DNA of 64,000 bases from Notolepis coatsorum (GCA_963971535.1 OZ020592.1:124512640-124576639); one strand, 5' to 3'. Positions 11,338-21,900 are shown, counted from the first letter of the stretch. Notes: generated by a model from the sequence alone, not told the origin. Numbers and translations: made by a program.

Positions 11338-12772
11338 TGTAACTGAGGGGTACAATTCCCTGACTGTATTACTAGATATGATACTTACTACCACTACCTT
11401 TGTACTTAATATTCGGCCACCCAGTACTCGGCATAAATATATTATGATGAACACTGTCACGTAGATGAAACGGATCCAACACAAATGTACGAATTAGAAA
11501 TAGGTCTTTATTTCTACACAGCGATGGTGTGTAGAGCAAGCACTTAATCAAATCAATCACATTTATGAATGGGAATTAGTATGCACTTTTATGGCAAGAG
11601 TATTCGTCGGTATATCAATAGAGAATGTCCAATCTCTGAAGGCGCAGGTGGTACATATACGACCTGGAATAGTTAAGGAATAACAGCAATGATACTTTAA
11701 TGATTATAGACTGGATACACTAGGGGGGGTTAATCCGGTCGCTTGTAAGCCGACAGGAGTAGGAAGGGGGGGGGGGTAGAGTCCGGCTGCCTCATCCGGC
11801 CAAGGGTATCCCAGGTGAACCCACTGTAGTGCCGTTCAATGCGCCGGCGATCCTTGGACCGCAGATGAAAGCAGATGGACTCTTTGTGGGCCGGCGTCCT
11901 CCGGTCCACGGAGGAGAGACGTGAAGCGGCCTCGTCTTGCAGAGCGCCTCCTCACCTTGCGTCCTCTCCAGGGGGGGGGGGGTTCCAACACACGGCAGTG
12001 TCGGGGGTCTTTATCCATGGAATAATCAACGTATACAAAGCATAATCCGTGCCTGGGAAGGCGGGCTGTCGTCGGTAGAATAATCCGGTATACAGGTCCA
12101 CTCGCTCGTCGGCTCTGGGGCTCCTCGGGTGCAATCTCACATGGGGTCGATCAGCCTGGATAAGCAGCCAGTTTTCTGCCCGAAACGATGGGGTGCTGAC
12201 TACGGTAGTATTCTAACCGCACGAAGCACTATATATTAACAGACTATTATTAGCTTAATAGACTACGTCCAACTCGACGATATAGTGCCAAATATGACTA
12301 TTCAAATATTAATATACACGATGTCTCAATACCGATGGTAGGCCGAACTTGGCCTTACTCCCACACGTGGCGTCGCGGGGAGGCTTTACGTCTGTCACTC
12401 TATTGGAGGGTAAGAAACTGGACTGAAAAGGAAGTCCTACTTTAGTAGCGCAGTATATATACGCACTATGAACAAATAGTCCCATTAGTGGTGCGGTAGC
12501 CAGATTCCTACGCGGAACTAGGACTTGTTCGTACATGTTGAGCGGTACGTTTGAACTGGGTCTGGGGGGTATGGCAGCCTGGCACCAAGGTCTCGACCAA
12601 TAGTAGAATGGAGACTATTATGGGATGTTCAGTAGGCTAGAATGGATATTCAATGCATATTGTACAAGGAATATACAAGGGATATCAAGGAATATTAGAG
12701 AATATACAAATACAATTAAATATATATATATAATAAATATATATATTCGGTTTAATCTGGCCCTTCACAACA
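11338..12772 (-). repeat. BEL 3' LTR
   Basis: The LTR is 1435 bp, + strand ends TGTAACTG and TTCACAACA. It contains G runs of 11 and 12 and an AT-rich TATATAATAAATATATA stretch near the outer end. Short reading frames in it are not considered genes. Confidence 0.93.
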
Positions 12773-12783
12773 GCCACCCCCTG
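12773..12783 (-). other. BEL polypurine tract
   Basis: On the minus strand CAGGGGGTGGC directly abuts the 3' LTR start TGTTGTGAAG. This is the expected position for the plus-strand primer. Confidence 0.6.
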
Positions 12784-12880
12784 ATTGGTCCCAGACCTAA
12801 TCAGTTAAGCAGAGACAGATTAATCGCGTTGTCTATTTACACATAAGGGTTTGCTGTAGGGGTCAGTCAACTTCACAAAG

Positions 12881-15800
12881 TCATAGGGTTATAGGGTCAT
12901 GGTCATCATCGATTGTGTCTGGGAGTCGGGGCAGTTCTATGAGCCTCGCCACGGGACGGGTGTAAGTGCGACCCTGGACAAGCACTTCAGCTGCTCGGAC
13001 CTTGCCGTCGGCACCGGTGATCACTTTGCTTACGCGGCCGGCCGGCCACATAGCTCTGGGCAGTGATTGATCAATAATCATGACGACTGTTCCTTCTGTC
13101 AAATTGTCTCTCTCCTTTACCCACTTCTGGCGGGTCTGTAGAGACGGTAGGTAGTGCAGTAGGAAACTGCTCCAAAACTTGTCGGCTAATACTTGGCTGT
13201 ACCTCCACATTCGTCGGCCGTTCGCTTCTTCAGGCCGGTACATTGTCTGGGGTAACGCGGGATCTAGCCGCCCCATCAGGAGTGTGTTGGGGTCTGCGGA
13301 GATAACAGTGCTCAATCCACAGAACACAGGCTTCTTATTCTCAGCCTCCTCCTGACTGGCTTCCCTCGGGATAGGCGTGGGCCACTCTCCTTCCGGGAGC
13401 TTTAGGAATGCTGGGCCGTCACTGTAGACATTGCGACGGGTGAGGTCATCTAGGGGCATTCCCCGGGTGATGACGTCAGCTGGGTTCTGTTTTGTATCAA
13501 CGTAGCGCCACTCTGTTTCTCCGGTTAACTCTTCGGTTAAGTCTTGAATCTCGGTGACTCTGACTCCCACGAATACTTTGTACTTGCATGAGTCCGATTT
13601 GATCCAGGCGAGTACTGTCGTGGAATCTGACCACAGGATTGTTCTAGACACCGGTATGGTGAGCTCACGTTGGATGAGCGTGGCTAGGTGCGCTCCGGCT
13701 AGGGCTGCGCAGAGCTCTAGACGTGGGATAGATTGTTGCTTGCGTGGGGCTATTCTCGAGCGGGCGAGGACAAATGCTGTGTAGATCTCTCCCCCCTTTT
13801 CTTGGGCCCGCAAGTAGGCTACTGATCCGTATGCGACCTCTGAGGCGTCACTGAAGACGTGTAAGTCCATTTTACATGTCTCTGGCCTCACCGTGGGTGG
13901 GAAGTAGCTTCGGCGCATATTAACGCCTGGGAGTGAGTGGAGCTCCATCTCCCACTCTCTCCAGGTGGATGCAAGGTGTGCGGGAATGGGGTCGTCCCAG
14001 CCCTGGTCCTTGTCCCACAATGCTCGTACAATCATTTTTGCCCTGGTGGTGTACGGTAGAATACATCCTAGCGGGTCATATTGTCGGGCGAGTGTTGTGT
14101 ACACACTCCGTCTGGTGGTCGGTGCCGCCGCCGGCCTTCCCTGCTCCGTAGTCAGGGGCTTGTGTCTGTAGTGAAGCGAATCTGTTTTGAATCGCCACAC
14201 CAATCCCAGGGTCATCTCCTGGGCTTCTCCCGGGATTGTAGCCATCCAGGTCTCGCTGCTGGCTGCCTTGTCCTCGGAGGAGAGGCTGCGCAGTACTTGC
14301 GGATCGCTGCTGGCCCACTGCCTGAGATCAAAGCCGCCTTTGATCAATGAGGCGCGGAGTTTAATCAGGAGAGCCTCGGCTTCTTCCTGGGTTGAAAGGC
14401 TTTGTAGACAGTTGTCTACGTAGAAGCTGTTCTTTACGCTGTGTCGGACCTCTTCGTCCGCTGCTGGGTCCTCTGCTACATGTTTCTGTAGTGCAAATGT
14501 AGCACAGCAGGGGCTGCACGTCGTTCCGAAGGGGAGGACTTCCCATTGGTAGATGGCTGGGTGCTCATCTCCTGGCTTCTCTCTCCATAGGAACCGTAAC
14601 AGGGGCTTGTCCTCCTCTACTAATCTCACCTGCAGGAACATTCCTTTAATGTCCCCGCTGATGGCCACCTTTTCCTGGCGGAAGCGGAGTAGAACGCTGA
14701 GTAGGGAGGGGCCGAGTGTGGGACCGGGCAGTAACTCTTTATTCAGATTTTGGGATCCGATCTGGTAGCTGCAGTTAAATACTATGCGGTCTTTACCGTT
14801 GTGATGGACCTTGTGGTGAGGCACGTACCACGATTCAGTGGTCTGGTCAGCCTCTTTAATGTCCATCTTTGTGACGTGTCCCGCTGTGATGAGCTTCTCA
14901 ATCTCAGCGCGGTATACACTCTCTGGGGCGGGGTTCTTGGCTAAGTGCCGCTCCGTGTTCAGCAGGTACCGTTCTGTGGCGTCTGTCTTGGCGTGGAAAG
15001 TAGGCATTCCTTCTCGCCGCAGGAGTGGCGTGGCGTATCTCAACACGCCGTTGACCGGGACTCTCTTGGTCCCTGTCTCGAGGAGGTGAATGGCGTAAAT
15101 GTCATCTTTAGAGCGAATGTCTTTCTTTCCGTTCTTAAAGGGCATTTGTTCCAAGGTCCATAACCGCTCTACGTGTTGCAGGAGTGCGGTTTCTCCCTCT
15201 GTGGCTCGGGAGTGGAGACATCTAGTGGCTGTACTTCGGTTGAGAGATTTGGCGAGCGGGCCTTGGAGAGTCCATCCCAAACGGGTCTCGACTGCTGCAG
15301 GACAGCCTCGGGGTCCGGTATGAACCCGGTCTATCGGGACAATGAGGTCTGCATGGTCGGAGCCTATCAACAGGGTCGGCATAGCATTGTCTATGAGCGG
15401 GATCGGTAACTTGCGCAGATGTGCATATTTCTCCATCAGCTTGGCGACGGGGTATGTGTACCGCGACAGTCCTATTTCTTGGCTGGTGAAAGCGTCTGTA
15501 ATCTGGTACCGTCGCTCAGGCTGGCCGCTTGCTGCGATAGAGAATGGGACATTCTCGCCCTTTATCGTCTTCAAATCTCGTCTTATTGTCCGAATTGTCA
15601 TTTGGGTTTCGCTTCCCCGCAGCCCTAGCTGGGCCGCAGCGGAGGCGAGCAGAAGGGTCTTCTCTGACCCGTCATCGAGGACGGCGTAAGTGTCCAGGAC
15701 TTTATTCTGGTAGCTTAGTGTCACGCGCACTACTTTTAGGAGTACTCGGGCTCCACTGCTGCTGGCGGGATCGATGTACATGACGCTCGCTTTGCTGCTG

Positions 15801-17899
15801 GATGGTGCGGGTGAAGGGCGCCGTCTGTTACTGTCGTGAAGTATGTCCAGATGGGCTCCATCGCACTTGGTGCACCTTTTCTTTAAGCGGCATTCGGCTG
15901 CCATGTGTGAGCGCGCACAGCGAAAACAGCGCTTGTTGGACTTTATCCATTGACTTGCTTCCTCCGCGTTCAGCTTGGGGAAGGAGTCACATTGCGCTAG
16001 CCAGTGTTCTTTCTCACAGTAGGGGCACACTATCTTCCACTTCTCCGTTCTGGAGGGGGTACTGTGGCTCCTGCTGCTCGGTACTGACTCCGATTGGTGC
16101 ATCACAGTCACCGATCTTCTTCCATCATTTAGTCGTCTGGTTCCTTCTCTGGAGCCAGGGGTGCTCCGTCCGAATGTATCTAGCCGTAGGCTGCTGACTT
16201 CTCTCGCCAGGAAGTCTGCTAGATCGAGGAGGTTCGGTTCGGGGCCATTCGGGTCTCGGTGGTCTCTCTGCCGCCTAAAACGCTCCTGTCGAGCGGGCGG
16301 CAGCTTCTCCAAGATCCTTTCCACATTTGAGTTGGCGTAAAGTTCATGCCTCCCCTTCTCTCTCTGCGCTCCCAACATCCCTACCAGGGACTGCACTCTG
16401 ATGGACAGGTCGTCCAGTGCTCGATTGTCTATTGCTGGGGGTAAGCGGTCGATGTGTCGGATCTCCTGGATCACGTAATCCCATATGCGCCCATACCTCT
16501 GGTCCAATGCTACCAGCGCTGCTGTGTATGGGGTGGTGGAAGTCGCGTAGGCGAGCGCTATATTATGTGCGCGGGGTACCTTTAAGTGCTTCAGTAGGAT
16601 GGCGTATTTGTGGCGTTCATCCAATACATCCACCAACATGGTCTCCAGACACATGCGGAGTTCTGTATACTGGGCCCGGTTCTCTTGGGTGAGGTCGGGT
16701 ACCATAGGCGTGCCAATGTATGACGCTGACTGTGGATACATCGGCGAGCGTTGGGGGAGAGGCCTCCTAGGCGAGTCTCCTCCCGCTCCTTGGTATGGGC
16801 TGGTACCGGCAGTGTACCATGGCCCGCTTGTCCAGGTGCTGTTCCTCGGTGCGGGTCGTGCGTCGTGCTCACCCGGGTATAGAGTCGGGGGTCTGTAGCG
16901 CAGCTCCGCGGGAGTATAGCCTGGGCTGTACCGGACCTCCTGGTCCGGTAGAGTACTGTGCTGTCGTCGGGCGTGGTTCTCCTCCTCTTCCTCTTCGTCT
17001 TCAGTTAGGTCATCCAGTGCTTGTAGTCTCTGGTTTAGCCTCTCCACAGGATATGCTGCTCCTTCCCGGTTGCTAGGTCTCGCTTGGACCGGTGGGGGGA
17101 GGTGGTCTGTGGGGGGTATAGACCTCGTCTGTTGGTCAAGTTCAGGGTTGTTTACTCGGCTAGGGGATGCCGCCCTGGAGGTGTGTCTAGACGAGTTCCT
17201 GGAGCCTCTGGCGGAGGGAGAGGGTGTTGTCCGTCTGATCAGCTGTTCTATTAGTTGCGCTTGCTGTCTGTCGCGCTCTGCGTCCCGTAGAGCACCAGCA
17301 GCTGCTCGCTGGCTGTCTGCTCGGTCTCGGGCCACATTCTCTTCCCTCTGAATGCGTCTTATTTCTAGACGTATATGCTCTTCTTCGCTCCGCTGCTGGA
17401 TCTGCAGTCGGTCGCGTTCAGCAGCGGCGTTCAGGCTGATGAGGAAGGCCTGCTGTAGGGTCCTCTCTGCCTCGCTGGGAGAAGGCGGTTGTATAGGGGA
17501 GCCTTCCCTCGGGGTACTCCTTGCCGAGCCTTGGAGCTCTATCTCCACGGTGCTCTCCCCGTCTTCTTCCGTGCCGAGTTCTCTCTCGGTAGCGTTGTAT
17601 TCCTCCCGGGACTCATCGGGGACTACTTCTTCAGTACTGGCGGGGTGTGAAGTCATGTCTGGTTCCCACTGGTCCCCACCGTGAACTTGGTCAGTTACAT
17701 TAGAACCCGTAGGGGCCTCTATGGTCGGGGTAGTCTGGGCGTTGGGGTTAGACATACTTTTACTTTCTAGTTTTACCGCGTTTACTGTTAGTAGAAGACT
17801 AGGTTGTTGACTGACAGCGTAAGCCTCTAAGTACTGAGGGAGCCGTCGTTCGCGCTGCGGGCGTTGGTTAGGAGGATCGTTTCGTGGAGTGTTCATCAT
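12881..17899 (-). CDS. BEL/Pao gag-pol polyprotein lacking integrase
   Basis: I take the first ATG at 17897-17899 as the start; the open frame extends slightly upstream only through a GTG. The uninterrupted 1672-residue product has a proline/Ser-rich N-terminus and a charged Gln/Arg coiled coil (about 170-240). It continues with a DUF1759-like gag domain (about 410-550), zinc knuckles CPYCEKEHWLAQC, CFRCARSHMAAEC and CTKCDGAHLD (about 625-690), and an aspartic protease with VLDDGSEKTLL (about 740). Reverse transcriptase has DRIVFNC to FYVDNCLQSL (about 1030-1180). A Pao-type linker, RNase H with FSDASEVAYGSVAY and WRYVDTKQNPADVITRG (about 1345-1480), and the C-terminal DUF5641-like segment FWSSFLLHYLPSLQ to YTRPVARL complete it. 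Between KKPVFCGLSTV and DPNTLLMGR the H2C2 finger and integrase core expected in this family are absent, without loss of frame. Particle formation and cDNA synthesis look possible; self-integration does not. YVDN replaces the usual YVDD. Confidence 0.93.
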   Translation of the reverse strand: MMNTPRNDPPNQRPQRERRLPQYLEAYAVSQQPSLLLTVNAVKLESKSMSNPNAQTTPTIEAPTGSNVTDQVHGGDQWEPDMTSHPASTEEVVPDESREEYNATERELGTEEDGESTVEIELQGSARSTPREGSPIQPPSPSEAERTLQQAFLISLNAAAERDRLQIQQRSEEEHIRLEIRRIQREENVARDRADSQRAAAGALRDAERDRQQAQLIEQLIRRTTPSPSARGSRNSSRHTSRAASPSRVNNPELDQQTRSIPPTDHLPPPVQARPSNREGAAYPVERLNQRLQALDDLTEDEEEEEENHARRQHSTLPDQEVRYSPGYTPAELRYRPPTLYPGEHDARPAPRNSTWTSGPWYTAGTSPYQGAGGDSPRRPLPQRSPMYPQSASYIGTPMVPDLTQENRAQYTELRMCLETMLVDVLDERHKYAILLKHLKVPRAHNIALAYATSTTPYTAALVALDQRYGRIWDYVIQEIRHIDRLPPAIDNRALDDLSIRVQSLVGMLGAQREKGRHELYANSNVERILEKLPPARQERFRRQRDHRDPNGPEPNLLDLADFLAREVSSLRLDTFGRSTPGSREGTRRLNDGRRSVTVMHQSESVPSSRSHSTPSRTEKWKIVCPYCEKEHWLAQCDSFPKLNAEEASQWIKSNKRCFRCARSHMAAECRLKKRCTKCDGAHLDILHDSNRRRPSPAPSSSKASVMYIDPASSSGARVLLKVVRVTLSYQNKVLDTYAVLDDGSEKTLLLASAAAQLGLRGSETQMTIRTIRRDLKTIKGENVPFSIAASGQPERRYQITDAFTSQEIGLSRYTYPVAKLMEKYAHLRKLPIPLIDNAMPTLLIGSDHADLIVPIDRVHTGPRGCPAAVETRLGWTLQGPLAKSLNRSTATRCLHSRATEGETALLQHVERLWTLEQMPFKNGKKDIRSKDDIYAIHLLETGTKRVPVNGVLRYATPLLRREGMPTFHAKTDATERYLLNTERHLAKNPAPESVYRAEIEKLITAGHVTKMDIKEADQTTESWYVPHHKVHHNGKDRIVFNCSYQIGSQNLNKELLPGPTLGPSLLSVLLRFRQEKVAISGDIKGMFLQVRLVEEDKPLLRFLWREKPGDEHPAIYQWEVLPFGTTCSPCCATFALQKHVAEDPAADEEVRHSVKNSFYVDNCLQSLSTQEEAEALLIKLRASLIKGGFDLRQWASSDPQVLRSLSSEDKAASSETWMATIPGEAQEMTLGLVWRFKTDSLHYRHKPLTTEQGRPAAAPTTRRSVYTTLARQYDPLGCILPYTTRAKMIVRALWDKDQGWDDPIPAHLASTWREWEMELHSLPGVNMRRSYFPPTVRPETCKMDLHVFSDASEVAYGSVAYLRAQEKGGEIYTAFVLARSRIAPRKQQSIPRLELCAALAGAHLATLIQRELTIPVSRTILWSDSTTVLAWIKSDSCKYKVFVGVRVTEIQDLTEELTGETEWRYVDTKQNPADVITRGMPLDDLTRRNVYSDGPAFLKLPEGEWPTPIPREASQEEAENKKPVFCGLSTVISADPNTLLMGRLDPALPQTMYRPEEANGRRMWRYSQVLADKFWSSFLLHYLPSLQTRQKWVKERDNLTEGTVVMIIDQSLPRAMWPAGRVSKVITGADGKVRAAEVLVQGRTYTRPVARLIELPRLPDTIDDDHDPITL

Positions 17900-17948
17900 A
17901 GGCCATTTCAATATTAATAACACTATATTAATATTACACTAATTACCC

Positions 17949-17965
17949 TCCGGCTCGAAGGACCA
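17949..17965 (-). other. BEL primer binding site, tRNA-Tyr
   Basis: The minus strand reads TGGTCCTTCGAGCCGGA, the exact complement of a eukaryotic tRNA-Tyr 3' end (TCCGGCTCGAAGGA plus CCA). It lies one base inside the 5' LTR. Confidence 0.85.
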
Positions 17966-17966
17966 A

Positions 17967-19404
17967 TGGTCACTGAGGGGTACAATTCCCTGACTGTATT
18001 ACTAGATATGATACTTACTACCACTACCTTTGTACTTAATATTCGGCCACCCAGTACTCGGCATAAATATATTATGATGAACACTGTCACGTAGATGAAA
18101 CGGATCCAACACAAATGTACGAATTAGAAATAGGTCTTTATTTCTACACAGCGATGGTGTGTAGAGCAAGCACTTAATCAAATCAATCACATTTATGAAT
18201 GGGAATTAGTATGCACTTTTATGGCAAGAGTATTCGTCGGTATATCAATAGAGAATGTCCAATCTCTGAAGGCGCAGGTGGTACATATACGACCTGGAAT
18301 AGTTAAGGAATAACAGCAATGATACTTTAATGATTATAGACTGGATACACTAGGGGGGGTTAATCCGGTCGCTTGTAAGCCGACAGGAGTAGGAAGGGGG
18401 GGGGGGGGTAGAGTCCGGCTGCCTCATCCGGCCAAGGGTATCCCAGGTGAACCCACTGTAGTGCCGTTCAATGCGCCGGCGATCCTTGGACCGCAGATGA
18501 AAGCAGATGGACTCTTTGTGGGCCGGCGTCCTCCGGTCCACGGAGGAGAGACGTGAAGCGGCCTCGTCTTGCAGAGCGCCTCCTCACCTTGCGTCCTCTC
18601 CAGGGGGGGGGGGGTTCCAACACACGGCAGTGTCGGGGGTCTTTATCCATGGAATAATCAACGTATACAAAGCATAATCCGTGCCTGGGAAGGCGGGCTG
18701 TCGTCGGTAGAATAATCCGGTATACAGGTCCACTCGCTCGTCGGCTCTGGGGCTCCTCGGGTGCAATCTCACATGGGGTCGATCAGCCTGGATAAGCAGC
18801 CAGTTTTCTGCCCGAAACGATGGGGTGCTGACTACGGTAGTATTCTAACCGCACGAAGCACTATATATTAACAGACTATTATTAGCTTAATAGACTACGT
18901 CCAACTCGACGATATAGTGCCAAATATGACTATTCAAATATTAATATACACGATGTCTCAATACCGATGGTAGGCCGAACTTGGCCTTACTCCCACACGT
19001 GGCGTCGCGGGGAGGCTTTACGTCTGTCACTCTATTGGAGGGTAAGAAACTGGACTGAAAAGGAAGTCCTACTTTAGTAGCGCAGTATATATACGCACTA
19101 TGAACAAATAGTCCCATTAGTGGTGCGGTAGCCAGATTCCTACGCGGAACTAGGACTTGTTCGTACATGTTGAGCGGTACGTTTGAACTGGGTCTGGGGG
19201 GTATGGCAGCCTGGCACCAAGGTCTCGACCAATAGTAGAATGGAGACTATTATGGGATGTTCAGTAGGCTAGAATGGATATTCAATGCATATTGTACAAG
19301 GAATATACAAGGGATATCAAGGAATATTAGAGAATATACAAATACAATTAAATATATATATATAATAAATATATATATTCGGTTTAATCTGGCCCTTCAC
19401 AACA
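17967..19404 (-). promoter_or_regulatory. BEL 5' LTR
   Basis: This is the copy of 11338-12772 that would drive the element. It starts TGTTGTGAAGG on the minus strand, and its inner end reads CAGTGACCA where the other LTR reads CAGTTACA. The outer side carries CCACC. Confidence 0.93.
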
Positions 19405-19423
19405 CCACCCCTTCCGTGGTTAA

Positions 19424-20351
19424 CACTTTAAGGACCAGCCACGAGTTAACTCGTGTTTCGATTCCACCCGTTGAGGACCAGAGCCACGAGTTAACTCGTG
19501 GCAAGTTGTTATTGTTTTATTCCATATTAATAACGGTATTAACGTCCCCGATCGACTTGCAGGATCTACCCGCATATTTGGTTTCCGAAACATGCAATAC
19601 CGGCCAGATCCTCTTAGGGGCGCCATCGCTCCACTGCAGTATCATTGAGGCCGAATGGGAAAATAATTTTTTTTATTGTCTAGGGGCGTTTCATATGAGC
19701 CTGGATCCCAGCCGAACATCCTCCATCTTTGATCACGTTACCGAACGCAGATTTCAGCCTGGAATAATGGGATTTATGATCAGCCAATGGACATATCGAT
19801 CTACCAGATTCCGATGAATAATGACGAAATGCTGCCGGCGATCACATGGGCTGACGGTAGGATACTATTCACCCAAATTACAGCCGGATTGGACATTGTT
19901 GTAACACGCAAGCGATCGATCAGTTGAATGTGGCTACTTGAACGCACACTGTATTGCTAATCAATAATATTAATCGGCGTCCCCCGCCGCCCCCATTTCA
20001 TCCATAGATGCTCTGTAATAGTCCGGATGCTAAGCAGTTTGTTTTATTTCATTCGTATATATACAACAGAAATGGCGTTTGATATAACGTGACTAGCCTT
20101 TAGCCTCATATCTAGCTTCCCAGAAAAAAGACGAGACGAAAACTGCGATAAAGCTTATATTCACGACGCTATAAAATGACAACCAACCGATGGATTTTTA
20201 TTTTCTTTAAGCCATTATGAAGGCACAGTTTATGCACTCAAGTGACAATGAGAATGGACAGATAGCAATACTATAAAGTATATATATAGCTGTTAGAAAG
20301 TACATGGTCGTCCAGAACCATATTACACTGCAAACCGTGGTCGCCAATGTG
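19424..20351 (+). mobile_element. TTAA-flanked MITE (copy A), piggyBac-like
   Basis: TTAA flanks both ends (19420-19423 and 20352-20355). The ends CACTTTAAGGACCAG and, inverted, CACATTGGCGACCACGG are related. The left subterminal region holds two 40-odd-bp modules, each GGACCA plus the palindrome CACGAGTTAACTCGTG; the second is the 20-bp GCCACGAGTTAACTCGTGGC (19481-19500). It shares interior words (CCGGCCAGATCCTC) with copy C. It has no transposase and sits in the L1-like spacer. Confidence 0.8.
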
Positions 20352-20436
20352 TTAAGTGACAAATGTTAATATTGTGGGATATCGTAGTCCCAAAATTAAA
20401 TATAGCCTGTATGGACATGGATTATGAACTTGCCGT

Positions 20437-21351
20437 TCAGCTGCTGGTTGCAGTCTGGGGAACCGCTTTTCTGAGTTTAGTGTTTATGAAAGTCGAGGCG
20501 GCGGCCGGGTCTTCAAACGTGTGCGTTGAACCACTCGGCAGAGTGATTTTCAGAACCGCAGGAAACATCAGCCCAAACTTGATACCAGGACAGGCATGGA
20601 GTTCACGTTTCACTCCTCCAAACGCAGCCCTCTTCTTGGAAACAGCGACGGTGTAATCAGGGAAATTGGTCAGGGAAAATAGAGGGGTGTCACGGGAGGT
20701 GGCGCTGGCCCGACGTAGGATTTCGTTTCGGAGATGAAAGAAGTGGACCCTGATGATGAGCGGACGAGGCGTCTCTCCCTCTTTGGGTTTAGCCCGCAAA
20801 GTGCGATGGGCTCTGTCGAGTAGGGGCTCATCCTCCAGGCCCAGTAGGTTCTTGAGTAAGCGGCCAATGAATTCCGTTGGGCGCGGACCCTCCGAGCCCT
20901 CAGGTATCCCCACGAGTCGAAGGTTGTTCCTCCTTGATCTCCCCTCTAGGTCCTCACATTTGTCTGTTAATAATTTCACCTGTGACGTGAGCTCCTTAAC
21001 AGTGGAGTCAAGCTAGGAGAGCTGGTCACTGTGATCGCTCGTCGCGTGTTCCAACTCGCAGATGGTTTGCCCGTGTTCATTTATTTTCAGCAGCAATGGT
21101 TCAGTAATATTCTCCAGCTCCGTGCGCACTGCATGGATTTCAGCTCTCAAGTTAGTTGCCAATGAGTCAATTCTGTCACAAATTTCTTCCTTCAGCAAGT
21201 TCAGCATCGATTGTAAGGCCCCTAGATCAGAGGCGCTGCCACTGTCCATGTTAGCAGCTGGCGCGTGCGGTGGGGGTGGCTGATCAAACAATTGGAAGAT
21301 TGTTTGCTGTCCTGCACGTGTGGTCCTTAATTTGGGTTTAACAGGAGGCAT
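20437..21351 (-). pseudogene. L1-like LINE ORF1 (RNA-binding protein) with one stop
   Basis: ORF1p is the nucleic-acid chaperone of L1 particles. The 304-codon frame starts MPPVKPKLRTTRAGQQTIF. It has a heptad-rich coiled coil (about residues 45-125), then CEDLEGRSRRNNLRLVGIPEG and FIGRLLKNLLG of the RRM-like domain. A C-terminal domain with RAHRTL, PRPLIIRVHFFHLRNEIL and FPDYT follows. A single in-frame TAG (minus strand, 21013-21015) interrupts the coiled coil; otherwise the frame is whole. ORF2 of the same element continues at 11102, beyond the MITE and BEL insertions. Confidence 0.88.
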
Positions 21352-21600
21352 GGACGATTTAACGTGTAGAAAAGTCTGTCTGACTGGTAAATGAACATAC
21401 GTTGTCCAGTGCCCAAAGTCCCAAAAGAAAAAAACTTTGTTAAAGGACTATTTATAATTGAAGTTTGTCACAAAACGATAGAGCGGCGAAAAGCACATCT
21501 TACATGCTCGGTGTCCTGTAACAGAACTTCCTAGAGTCTGTGCACAATATGTATGCGTGAACTGCGCTGTTCCTTGTAAATCTGGTCTGATTAGGTGAGT
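21352..21600 (-). other. L1-like 5' leader
   Basis: Upstream of ORF1 and probably the element's 5' UTR. No separate feature is seen. Confidence 0.4.
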
Positions 21601-21900
21601 TTTTTTGTTTGAATTGATTTATTTGATGTTTGTAATTGTACATGATACAAAAAATATATGCATCTCAGACAAACAACATCAAGGATAGAAACACAATAAA
21701 GTCCAAGGACTTTGTTTACATTGTGGTCCTTGGTCTCAGACAGACAACTCAAAACAACATACAAGCATACAAAATACTAATCTAAAGGAACTACTGAATA
21801 ATTTTCTGAATCAACTGAAACGGTTTTACAAAATGTAAACAAACGTATTACCATAAAACGATATACAAATACAAAGAACCAATCCTAAAAGATAATAATA
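21601..21900 (-). mobile_element. LINE 3' UTR fragment
   Basis: On the minus strand the fragment contains ACCAAGGACCACAATG and CAAAGTCCTTGGACTTTATTG and ends in an AT-rich tail near 21605. Its layout resembles the 3' ends at 22002 and 39360-39510, but it has no coding part. Confidence 0.45.

Larger units (their letters stand above)
11338..19404 (-). mobile_element. BEL/Pao LTR retrotransposon, complete ends, 8067 bp
   Basis: Two LTRs (11338-12772 and 17967-19404) flank one long gag-pol frame on the minus strand. CCACC direct repeats (11333-11337 and 19405-19409) mark a 5-bp target duplication. A 17-nt primer binding site complementary to tRNA-Tyr follows the 5' LTR. A purine-rich stretch (CAGGGGGTGGC, minus strand) precedes the 3' LTR. 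The LTRs appear identical apart from the length of one G run and a few bases at the inner end, so the insertion is recent. The integrase region is missing from the polyprotein. Confidence 0.95.

Noticed and set aside
11836..12536. Short frames repeated identically at 18468-19168
   Set aside because: Duplicates because they are in the two LTRs; no coding motifs.
13554..17684. Many + strand frames opposite the BEL gag-pol
   Set aside because: Shadow frames in GC-rich coding DNA with no family motifs.
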